From NCBI RefSeq assembly GCF_000003815.2, contig NC_049982.1, positions 28,024,329 to 28,088,328 on the forward strand: DNA of 64,000 nucleotides, given 5' to 3'. The notes under the pieces are model-generated. The model did no database searches. It saw nothing but the letters and a program-made list of their open reading frames with translations, and was not told the DNA's origin. Below are positions 26,301-52,888 of the stretch, piece by piece (position 1 is the stretch's first letter; every line of letters begins with the position of its first letter). The position numbers and the translations under genes are program-made. The DNA comes from Branchiostoma floridae. Lineage: Eukaryota > Chordata > Leptocardii > Amphioxiformes > Branchiostomatidae.

Positions 26301-26616
26301 CATTTGTTTGGCGGATAAAAAAAGATACTAAACTAAAAGAGAAAGTCCGATAAAAATGAGTAAGAATTGATATCAAAACCAGCCAGAGCCTAACGAAGAA
26401 AAAGAAAACAAAATCCTAGTAAACAACATGTTACAAAGAACGCACCAAGGAAGGAATAAATTTTGTTCCGTTTTCGATACTGTTTTGGCCTTATGAAAAG
26501 GATAATAACAAATATGTCTTCTCACCTTGTTCGATGTAAATGAACCGCCTCTCGGATAAGAGTTGAGATCGTACGCAGGCGATAAGGGCGACAAACGCAC
26601 ACAAACAAAGGGCCAT
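3436..26616 (-). CDS. Discoidin-LDLa(x7)-LRR G-protein-coupled receptor (GRL101/relaxin-receptor-like), 19 exons
   Basis: Spliced minus-strand gene. Exons: 26616-26526, 19626-19518, 18911-18632, 17852-17660, 16542-16483, 15751-15632, 14999-14874, 14081-13965, 13491-13375, 12737-12585, 11764-11645, 10707-10591, 9930-9825, 8874-8755, 8395-8324, 7842-7771, 6982-6884, 5599-5528, 4789-3436. All junctions are GT-AG, phases agree throughout, and the sum is 3498 nt (1165 aa plus stop). Order: signal peptide 1-18, F5/8C about 34-222, linker 225-244, seven LDLa 245-534, LRR N-cap and LRRs 535-715, hinge and 7TM about 716-1044, basic Gly/Lys/Pro tail to 1165. The 7TM core carries NLGIAD, DRF, CWFP and LPINSALNPVLY, the signature of type C LGRs (relaxin receptors, molluscan GRL101). 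The role is inferred to be a plasma-membrane receptor; the ligand is unknown. An in-frame upstream ATG at 26649 is possible, but 26616 has the better start context (ACCATGG). Confidence 0.88.
5528..9930 (-). CDS. GPCR exons 13-18: LRR N-cap and leucine-rich repeats
   Basis: Exon 9930-9825 carries the Cys-rich N-cap (CPKGCKCEGLSFLCP), starts in phase 1 and ends in phase 2. Five exons follow, all phase 2-2: 8874-8755, 8395-8324, 7842-7771, 6982-6884 and 5599-5528. The 72-nt exons each encode one 24-residue repeat (LDLSANEITTIEGQPFKYL and LRLQDNQITEFGPGMFDGL are typical). The 6982-6884 repeat carries a 9-residue insertion, PDPSDPTAT in outline. In type C LGRs this LRR horseshoe binds the hormone, so ligand binding here is an inference by family. 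Confidence 0.85.
7068..7200. repeat. Interspersed repeat shared by three GPCR introns (copy 1)
   Basis: The segment with TTGGTTACCGTCTGT, CTAGGGGGCGCTGCTG, GCGGTCACAAACGTAAAGTA and CTGCCACATTT is recognisably the same sequence as at 13185-13365 and 14637-14800. No terminal inverted repeats were found. It could be a SINE fragment or duplicated intron sequence. Confidence 0.5.
7394..7736. mobile_element. MITE with CAGGGCTCGAAAT inverted termini and a 5-bp duplication
   Basis: Starts CAGGGCTCGAAATA and ends TATTTTGAGCCCTG. It is flanked on both sides by GTTAA (7389-7393 and 7737-7741). Internal sequence has paired GCAGGTAA/TTACCTGC motifs. The size is 343 bp with no coding sequence. A relative with the same terminal pattern lies at 58135-58435. 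The termini and short duplication fit hAT-related MITEs of the 5-bp type; the class is inferred. Confidence 0.7.
8846..9765. repeat. Nine-copy intronic tandem repeat that includes a splice acceptor and exon start
   Basis: About nine units of 90-125 bp, each with CTCCAACAGT, GTCACTGTAACAACAC, CATTGGTCAA, AAATTAACTAGACAACCAAT and AACTGTCTG. The first unit overlaps GPCR exon 14: on the minus strand its TTACAG acceptor and the first ~30 coding bases are part of the repeat unit. The later units therefore carry decayed copies of that splice boundary. Confidence 0.8.
10130..10300. repeat. (CA)n microsatellite
   Basis: Nearly uninterrupted CA dinucleotides with a few CG/TA variants, in the GPCR intron between exons 12 and 13. 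Open frames in it are low-complexity artefacts. Confidence 0.95.
10591..10707 (-). CDS. GPCR exon 12: LDLa module 7
   Basis: A phase 1-1 exon of 117 nt with CDGIRQCPNGDDEFNC and six Cys. It is the module closest to the LRRs, the position of the single LDLa module in vertebrate relaxin receptors. Confidence 0.85.
10757..11010. repeat. (GT)n-rich microsatellite
   Basis: Imperfect TGTG/TATG runs on the plus strand, complementary in type to the CA array at 10130-10300 and flanking GPCR exon 12 on its other side. Non-coding. Confidence 0.9.
11045..11640. repeat. (CATT/CATC)n tetranucleotide array
   Basis: About 600 bp of CATTCATCCATC-type tetramers with interspersed TTCCTTCCTTCC blocks, ending next to the donor of GPCR exon 11. 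It reads as Ser/Ile/His repeats in several frames but is not a gene. Confidence 0.9.
11645..11764 (-). CDS. GPCR exon 11: LDLa module 6
   Basis: A phase 1-1 exon of 120 nt with CDGKMDCSTGEDEENC, a good calcium-cage sequence and six Cys. The tetranucleotide array at 11045-11640 abuts its donor side. Confidence 0.85.
12315..12479. pseudogene. Intronic partial copy of LDLa exon 10 (tandem duplication)
   Basis: Sequence 12315-12479 repeats 12493-12646 at a spacing of about 180 bp (TTCGCGCA, CACTTCCTGGGAGC, CATGTTACTCACAGCATGGC, ATGGGTAAGATCC). The repeat includes the GTGAGTAAC donor and the 3' part of the LDLa exon. In this copy a run of extra G (minus sense, near GAGGGGGGTC) shifts the frame and there is no acceptor-side half, so it is a dead exon fragment. 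Confidence 0.8.
12585..12737 (-). CDS. GPCR exon 10: divergent LDLa-like module 5
   Basis: A phase 1-1 exon of 153 nt, the longest of the series. Six Cys are kept, but the second half (EQDNEGVMMGCRDLTHLRPC) has no DGSDE signature, so it is probably a structural module without calcium binding. The adjacent intron holds a broken copy of its 3' half (12315-12479). Confidence 0.75.
13185..13365. repeat. Interspersed repeat shared by three GPCR introns (copy 2)
   Basis: Same sequence family as 7068-7200 and 14637-14800 (GACCGTCTGTCACCTTTC, GCAGCTAGGTGTCGCTG, GCGGTCCCAGATGTAAAGTA). It lies directly downstream, in gene sense, of LDLa exon 9. Confidence 0.5.
13375..13491 (-). CDS. GPCR exon 9: LDLa module 4
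   Basis: A phase 1-1 exon of 117 nt with six Cys. The last loop is extended (CMGYIGEDEPFDC), but acidic residues remain in the calcium-site positions. Confidence 0.83.
13965..14081 (-). CDS. GPCR exon 8: LDLa module 3
   Basis: A phase 1-1 exon of 117 nt with CDGIYQCSDGSDEFRC, the textbook LDLa calcium-binding signature, and six correctly spaced Cys. Confidence 0.87.
14637..14800. repeat. Interspersed repeat shared by three GPCR introns (copy 3)
   Basis: Matches 13185-13365 over GACCGCCTGTCAC, CAACTAGGTGTCGCTG, GCGGTCCCAAACGCAAATA and CAAGCAACAGTAACGAGAG. It sits downstream of LDLa exon 7, in the same relative position as copy 2 beside exon 9. Confidence 0.5.
14874..14999 (-). CDS. GPCR exon 7: LDLa module 2 (degenerate calcium site)
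   Basis: A phase 1-1 exon of 126 nt with six Cys. The calcium-cage end reads CDFNLQCSNRRDELHC. It keeps the final Asp-Glu pair but lacks the usual SDGSDE acidic series, so calcium affinity may be reduced. Confidence 0.8.
15632..15751 (-). CDS. GPCR exon 6: LDLa module 1
   Basis: A phase 1-1 exon of 120 nt with six Cys in LDL-receptor class A spacing and the calcium-cage sequence CDGRNDCPDGEDEEEC. A canonical module. Confidence 0.85.
15798..15990. mobile_element. Foldback (snap-back) element
   Basis: An imperfect palindrome. CAACAGGTACTTACATAGC, TTACGTGTCTCGATGTC and CAGAGCTTCTAAACTGGAG on the left pair with CTCCAGTTAGAAGCTCTG, GACATCGAAACGTAAGC and ACCTGCTGGTTG on the right. The centre is itself palindromic (TGTAGCC...GGCTACA). 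About 190 bp, non-coding, in the GPCR intron between exons 5 and 6. Confidence 0.65.
16483..16542 (-). CDS. GPCR exon 5: short acidic linker
   Basis: A 60-nt phase 1-1 exon coding VPDLDAYDPYKAVLKSDKL between the discoidin domain and the first LDLa module. It has good AG and GTGAGT sites. No domain is recognised. Confidence 0.65.
17030..17590. repeat. (AGAGTACAGC)n decamer-like satellite
   Basis: Dozens of imperfect copies of AGAGTACAGC/AGAGTACAAC on both sides of an internal TA tract. The array abuts the donor side of GPCR exon 4. Both strands show spurious open frames. Confidence 0.9.
17233..17314. repeat. (TA)n microsatellite
   Basis: A near-pure TA run of about 80 bp with one GTATG interruption, embedded in the AGAGTACAGC array. 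Confidence 0.95.
17660..19626 (-). CDS. GPCR exons 2-4: F5/8 type C (discoidin) domain
   Basis: Exons 19626-19518, 18911-18632 and 17852-17660 encode residues 31-224. Hallmarks are CDLGMESGVI near the start, ITAWSYQDYY, WLQIDMW, ITGIATWGH, YTLQYG, FVTQIIRIYPVDW and the closing AMRLELYG. These match the conserved beta-sandwich core of F5/8C (coagulation factor V/VIII, discoidin) domains, which usually bind phospholipid, glycans or matrix. The first Cys is present, but the usual closing LYGC is LYGF, so the standard N-to-C disulfide is absent. N-glycosylation sequons occur at NIT, NGT and NET. The three-exon cassette begins and ends in phase 1. Confidence 0.88.
18342..18410. pseudogene. Intronic copy of the acceptor edge of GPCR exon 4
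   Basis: CGTTTCCAAAGAATATCTAT, ACGGTAAACGGCAAGAG and TTGGCTAGCGTC repeat the sequence at 17834-17895, which spans the start of exon 4 and its AG acceptor. On the minus strand the copy reads from ATAG into IFFGNEG and then a stop, so it cannot act as a full exon. Confidence 0.7.
18443..18527. pseudogene. Intronic copy of the donor edge of GPCR exon 3
   Basis: ATTATGCAAATCAG, TCCTCCTTTGCATATATT and CACGTACGTGGTCTGGTGTG repeat the sequence at 18530-18655, which spans the exon 3 donor (CTTACGTGTTCTGGCGTGTC on the plus strand). This is a short tandem duplication carrying the splice site. Confidence 0.6.
19180..19320. pseudogene. Intronic copy of the donor half of GPCR exon 2
   Basis: ACGGCTATTTCATACAAACT, CACATTCTGCAGTGTAAAG, TGTGCGTACTTGTGAATGCG and CATGGCCGGTCGGTTGTAG match 19433-19555, which covers the GPCR exon 2 donor and its last ~35 coding bases. 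Similarity then stops. It is a broken exon copy about 250 bp away. Confidence 0.8.
19665..20120. mobile_element. hAT-type MITE with a perfect 8-bp target duplication
   Basis: Begins TAGTGGTGCGTACCTAAA and ends TTTAGGTACGCACCACTA. Flanks are GCAGTTGA at 19657-19664 and GCAGTTGA at 20121-20128. Length 456 bp, with internal CAGGTCCGGA motifs in both orientations and no coding sequence. Eight-base duplications and short inverted ends are the hallmark of hAT elements. Confidence 0.87.
20285..20340 (+). repeat. LINE 3'-tail-like fragment
   Basis: GCGACCTGTACTTCGCCCAG, then TGTGCAATTAAGTTCTTCAT, the same tail as at 2570-2635. An isolated fragment. Confidence 0.35.
20469..20840 (+). mobile_element. 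tRNA-derived SINE
   Basis: The head looks like a tRNA, with an A box (TAGCACGGTGG, about 20479-20489) and a B box (GGTTCGAATTC, about 20522-20532). The body has GGCACTTTACACGACTTTCC, CCTCGGATAGGACGTTAAAT, GGTCCCGTGTATGGGGAGAG and CACGTTAAAGAACCC. That body resembles the central domain shared by SINEs of many marine invertebrates (the MetaSINE/MESC type, from memory). A diverged relative on the other strand lies at 53290-53520. Confidence 0.75.
22457..22708 (+). mobile_element. LINE ORF2 C-terminal fragment
   Basis: The frame reads CPFCPELIEDEYHFMVVCP, a Cys-Cys-His-Cys knuckle, then KYSDIRNSLYRRL and on to a stop at 22708. This is the typical C-terminal region after the reverse transcriptase of non-LTR retrotransposons. 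The polymerase part is missing. A related fragment lies at 45541-45795. Confidence 0.65.
22773..22849. repeat. Near-perfect 37-bp hairpin in the LINE 3' region
   Basis: Arm 22773-22809 (GAGGTACAAAGTATGACATC...) is complementary to arm 22813-22849 with a single mismatch and a 3-nt loop. It is followed by TTGTTGTGCAATAAAGTTAT, a LINE-type 3' end. It may be the structured 3' end recognised by the element's own reverse transcriptase (inference). Confidence 0.85.
23454..23553. other. Assembly gap (100 N)
   Basis: Exactly 100 undetermined bases, the conventional size for a gap of unknown length. It lies in GPCR intron 1. Confidence 0.98.
23739..24170. mobile_element. hAT-type MITE with a perfect 8-bp target duplication
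   Basis: Starts TAGGGCTGGGTACCGGTAC and ends GTACCGATACCCAGCCCTA. Flanks are TGAGGCAT at 23731-23738 and at 24171-24178. Length 432 bp, with subterminal CAGGTCCGG/GGTCCAGG repeats and no coding sequence. The same family occurs as a 74-bp copy at 53080-53153. Confidence 0.9.
24409..24508. other. Assembly gap (100 N)
   Basis: A second run of exactly 100 undetermined bases in GPCR intron 1. Confidence 0.98.
24510..26525. other. Remainder of GPCR intron 1, no exon seen
   Basis: Holds fragments rich in TTCGCGGT/ACCGCGAA motifs (about 24530-24600 and 25790-26070) that end in GCATTTACAGTA, a terminus seen in a widespread MITE type. The rest is AT-rich unique-looking sequence. The open frames show no protein character. 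Confidence 0.5.
26526..26616 (-). CDS. GPCR exon 1: signal peptide
   Basis: Codes MALCLCAFVALIACVRSQ followed by LLSERRFIYIEQ, then one nucleotide of the next codon (phase 1) before GTGAGAAG. The hydrophobic stretch and small residues before SQ fit a cleavable signal peptide. The next exon is 6.9 kb away. Confidence 0.75.
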
Positions 26617-28285
26617 GGTCCGACTTTTAGAACCAGCAGGCCACCACATCTCTCGTCCTGGTGGTTAACTTTGATTTGCCGCTAGTAGTTGTACCTGAAG
26701 GGAAATACGAATCCATGAATAGGGCTATCTTTAAACTTTGGGAAAGGATTTACAATAAACTTATTGATATTCTAAAATGTGCAATAGAAAAAAGAATAAT
26801 GAAAAACAACAACAATAGATATGTCAAAGAATCGTTCAAGCATTCATCATAGAAGCGAACTCATTTTCGCGGGTTTGGCTCAACTTAGCCCATTTTTTCT
26901 TTTGATAGCATTTTGTGGACCTTGGTACCTGGTATTTCCAGTCACAGGTAACTCGAGCACACCCGATTTTACTTCAACTGCGACCAAAAATGTAATGGAA
27001 ACCATCCATATTCCTAACCATCGCTGTTATTACCAATAGTATACTATAGCTGATTCTTGTACAACGCCAAGAAAGCCGGTTTTTGTGAAAGTCGTGACAG
27101 ACTTGATAGTCAAAACCGGAGGTTGCGCTGCAGTACAGAAGAAAGCTGCTAGGCAGCCCAAAATCTTATCCTTTCTTCCATCTGCCAACCCTCACCAACA
27201 TACCAAATATCTTCAACATTCATCCGCAACTTCGAAGGTAATACTCTCCACAAACACATTCACCCCTAAAACATAACATTCTTGCCTAAGGCAATAAAGC
27301 ATGCCCTTGTTTTCCTTAACGTAAAATTGTACTTACTAGATGCGAAGATGTACCAATATGAATTCAAAATTTCCGAGCTACATGAAAACTAGCCGCCCTG
27401 TGACATACTCGTGCGTAGACACAGTGCCAGGTGGAGTAAGAATGTGGGAATTCTAATATTCTCTGGCAAGTTATATGTCACGCATGTCATCGATGGAGCT
27501 GATTGAACATTTTTGGGTTTTATGGCAAGAAATACGAGAGCGAGTAATCAAATATATCTTTTAAAACAAAACAAAATCTAGAACTTTTAGAGAGGATATT
27601 GACGTATGGCTATTTTTTATTTGCTATGGCAAGGAGGTTATATCACGATTGATTTTTGAAAGACGAACGTCCACTGCAAGTTTAATTTTGGTCCCCCTTG
27701 GGGCTGTCCTTAGTACTGAAGCAGAACTTCCCGTGTTTGAATCTTTGAGATAGGGAGAGAGAGATAAAGATGGGAGAGATATAGTTAAAGACGGGAAAGA
27801 TAAAGAGGGAAGGGACAAAAAGAGAGGCGAAGAGAAGAAGTTTTGACAATGCCGAGTTCCCAGTAAGACTTTTCAGTACTTTGTTTCTTTCTTTGTATGT
27901 TTTGTAAACAACCAGTGCAGCTGAGCTATAACACGTGCGCCCCCTTTCCTTGTAAATGGACGAGGCCGCTGACCTTTGCCCTCACTAAGCCTCACTCTCG
28001 AACCACCAACAAACATTCCAAGACGGTGGCCCGGCGTATTTTGGAAGTCATACCTTGACTTTTCTTGACGTCTTAAGCCTTAACAAGCACCTACGGACAC
28101 CATGTAAGCGGGAAACGCTGGTACAACCTTTTATCCGTGTAATCTGACCAAAATGTGACTGCTATGCACGAAAGAAATTTGTGTAAAACGCGGGAACTGG
28201 CGAGTAGTGTTGTGGTCGTCGCACGACATTTTCCTCAGGTTTTCCTTTTCTTCTCCACAAAGAAAGTGGGAGTCGAGAGGTGAGA
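26617..28285. promoter_or_regulatory. Head-to-head intergenic interval between the GPCR and HECTD2 starts
   Basis: The two genes diverge from here, with about 1.67 kb between their start codons, so both promoters and 5' UTRs must lie in it unless upstream non-coding exons exist. A CACGTG E-box core is present near 27933. No TATA box or initiator could be assigned with confidence. A GAGAGA-rich stretch lies at 27750-27840. Confidence 0.45.
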
Positions 28286-49566
<21,281 letters not shown>

Positions 49567-49609
49567 CTCAAGAGCTCTTAAGGGGATCAGGTGCACAGGG
49601 ATCGTTTTG

Positions 49610-50105
49610 AAGAAGGCCATTCTGAGTCAATTGTATGGATGACATCCTCTGGGAAGCCCAAAACTGATGCAAGTGTGAAAAAAAAGTTGCCTTCATCATG
49701 AAATCTAAGTATATAGTCAGAAAGATTTAAGAAATGACTGAACTCACAGAATATGGTATGGCAAACAATAACTTGCTCATTTTTGTGCTAATTGATTGAC
49801 ATTTTCTTATATGACTTTGCTCAGGGCTTGAAATACATTTTGCAGCTTACTTGGAAAAAAATGTGCGCATGGCAAAAATATGACAAAAATATGCATTCAC
49901 AAACCAAGCCTGGTATGTTTACAACAAAATCAGAATGTTTCACAACAGGATATGAGGCACTCTATGACATAAATACCCATTTTCCTTTTACAATCTATAT
50001 TTGCTCGTTTCTTCTTTGTAATGCAGTATGATTGCAATTTTGGAAACAGCCAAAACTTGATATGCGGGCAGATGTCATCCATATAATAAAGTCAGTGTGA
50101 CCTTT
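49610..50105. repeat. Dispersed repeat with inverted ATGGATGACATCC ends (copy 2)
   Basis: GGCCATTCTGAGTCAATTGT then ATGGATGACATCC on the left, and GATGTCATCCATATAATAAA then GTCAGTGTGACC on the right. It has the same architecture and size as 1590-2105 and begins about 45 bp after the HECTD2 stop codon, so it forms part of the 3' UTR. Confidence 0.55.
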
Positions 50106-52605
50106 AAGTATTGGATGACTTGTGTATAATAAGTGTTCAAAAAGGTGTTGTTTTGATATACGTGCAAACTGCAAGGTAGGAATACGAGGCAAGAAATTTT
50201 CATGCAATTTCATTTTCACGTTGTCCAAAATGGTAACCCTATGCAATTGTGATGACCTGAGTGAGCACTCAATGCCTTGCAGGTACATTTTGTACACATG
50301 CAATACCAGGAAAGAACTATTAGTCAATTACTGTGGCCTTAGATGAATTTTTCCATATACTTTGACACATTATTGCTATTTAACTTTGTATGCAACAAAA
50401 TTACACTGTTACAACGGATGGTGATTGGTGATAAGTGTTGAGGCACTAAAATTGGTATTATGTAATCGTTGATTTTATATTATGCAAAATGTGAAAGTAT
50501 GATCATCCAAAAGATAACAACACACAAGAAATAAAGAAATGTTTTCTTTTTTCTTTATGATATTCAATGTTATTCCATCAAATTCACTTGTTCATCTTTC
50601 GCAGCCAGTAGTGGAACGAAATACCCCGAAAAAATGGCATTCCATTAGTAATATGCTTGATACTGGAAACTTGTTGCTATGCAATATGTACTAGGTTACG
50701 TACGTGTACAATGTATTTATATGCATAATACATGAGAACCTATTGTTACCATATGCTTGGTAAGTCTAAGTTGTGCAATTGGATCACAAAGGTATCAACC
50801 TCTCTTGATCAAATTTGCATAATATAGAATTGACTCAAAGCAAAAAATGTACTGTTTTGTAATGGACTTCTGCACAAGTGTGACTGTGCATTTTATTTGG
50901 CAAACACTGTTTTAGTGTTATGGAATTTGTTTTATGTAGTTACATGATTGCTTGCAAAGAAACTTTAAATTTGTTCCCTGTGGGAAATGTATTAGTCCGT
51001 CCATTGGTGTTGTAGAAATGTTGTAGATATGTAGATAGAGATTGTTAGAATAGGCTGTAACTTAAACATTCCAATACTGTACATACTATACACACTCTAT
51101 GTGCATTATATATTATGTACTACACGTTACACAAACACACACGCACACATACACAAAGTTTAGCAGGCAACTACAAACGCTATTTTAAACTACTTTGAAG
51201 TGCAATATATATGTCTTTAAGTGTGTGTAACATTATATTTTTTGGCTGTGTGCATTAATATTGATATATGATACCATTCATTTTGCATAGATTGCAGTTA
51301 TGACACAGCTATCTCCTGCAATTGTGCATGGCCAAAAATCCTTTGGTCACTATTCAGATGAAAAGAGTACTTTTCATACTTGCACCATGCATGGTTTAGA
51401 GATAGCAAAGTTTTTAATGAGTTATAATTTGTACACAATGTTTGTACCTTCATAGCTTTTACATGAGTATTTCTTGGCAAAGTTGCAATGAGTGTGTTTC
51501 AACTTAGCATGCAAAGGTAATATATTTTGAAGTATGTCCATAGTTTTATAAGTATCATAAATTAATGTACATGTATTTATGTTTTTGAATTACTGTTCAA
51601 CCAAGTGCTGAGGCTGTCTAAATCATGTTTTGCAAATCTTTACATCAAAGAAATTCGAAAAATATTCCTTAAAGGGATGATAATTATGAAAATGCACTGA
51701 CTTACTTTAAAACCCACTTGCGGACTCTGCAGTACTTTTCCAGAGGTGGATTTACATCCATCCCAGCATCCCTTGCAATATGCAGTCCATAATACACATC
51801 CCAAATGGTTGACTTTGGACGTAATATACTTCTCACGTTGCCTTTGACAGTACAGCAGCTTGTCCAATTTCATCAGTACATTTTCTTGTGAAAAGACCTA
51901 GAATTAGTCTATGAGACAGACTTTTTTGTGTGGCAATTTGCCATCTAAACTGTGTTGTTGAATGTGTATCACAAGGGATGCTGGGATAGATGCACATCCT
52001 CCTCTGGTACTATTAAAGACAAGGTGAACTCTTTATTTTGAGCTTCTGCTGCAATATAATAATTTGATGTAATAATGGCAACTTGCAATTCACAAATTGA
52101 CGTGTCTACGCTTGGTAAAGAGTAATTGTTTTTTGATTTGTGATTTTTAAGTTTTGTTGTTTTATTTTGACAAGTTTTCTCTAGTATGGCAAAGTGGATC
52201 GAGCCCATATCATTCCAAACTTGAGTTTTGAGAACTTAAAATTGAAGCATTTTGCTGTCTATGTAAAGGTTGCTAGATATCAGTCATATTTCTTGAAATG
52301 TATTCAAAGCTTTCTCCCTGTTGTACACAAACATTGTATGTATCACTTGCATTGACGTGTCTGTTTCAGTTTTAAGTCCATGTTTTCAAATATGCATCTT
52401 CATTCTGTATGTCTATGTGTCTTTGTTTGACCAAGACTAGTGGAACTAGCTATTTTCTGGAAGATGTCTTTATTGTAGATGTGATGTGCAACCCTTCTCA
52501 ATATAAATGGAAATATTCTGATTCACCACTTTGACTTGATATAATGAATTCCCCAAATTAAACACCAAATATACAAATGCAGGATTTTTAGTCTGGTACT
52601 ACATC

Positions 52606-52611
52606 TTTATT
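52606..52611 (-). terminator. Candidate INTS3 poly(A) signal
   Basis: AATAAA on the minus strand (TTTATT on plus), about 280 nt beyond the INTS3 stop codon. It is the first canonical hexamer I noticed downstream. Confidence 0.35.
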
Positions 52612-52888
52612 TTAATTTCCTATTTGTACAATGAAGATTTCAACCATACAATGTTACACATTAGTGAAATCGTCCTACATCTATCTACATGGCCTTCACA
52701 AAGGTATCAGTATCAAAAAGTAACATATACACAACCGGTATGTACAATATATACGGTTTTCTCCATACAAATGTTGATGAGTTTAACAATAAAGGCCCTA
52801 TTCTCGTTTTGCTGGTTTGAGAAGAATGATGACATCAAATATTTTGGAAAGTTTAGAAGAAGTGGGATAGCAAAAAGAGATTATTTAA

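Larger units (their letters stand above)
49567..52888. other. Convergent intergenic region with the 3' UTRs of HECTD2 and INTS3
   Basis: No exon seen. Contains the ATGGATGACATCC element (49610-50105), a possible HECTD2 poly(A) signal AATAAA at 50530-50535, short AC repeats (about 51128-51155) and single copies resembling the 48-bp minisatellite (51750-51805, 51965-52000). The remainder is AT-rich unique sequence. Confidence 0.55.
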
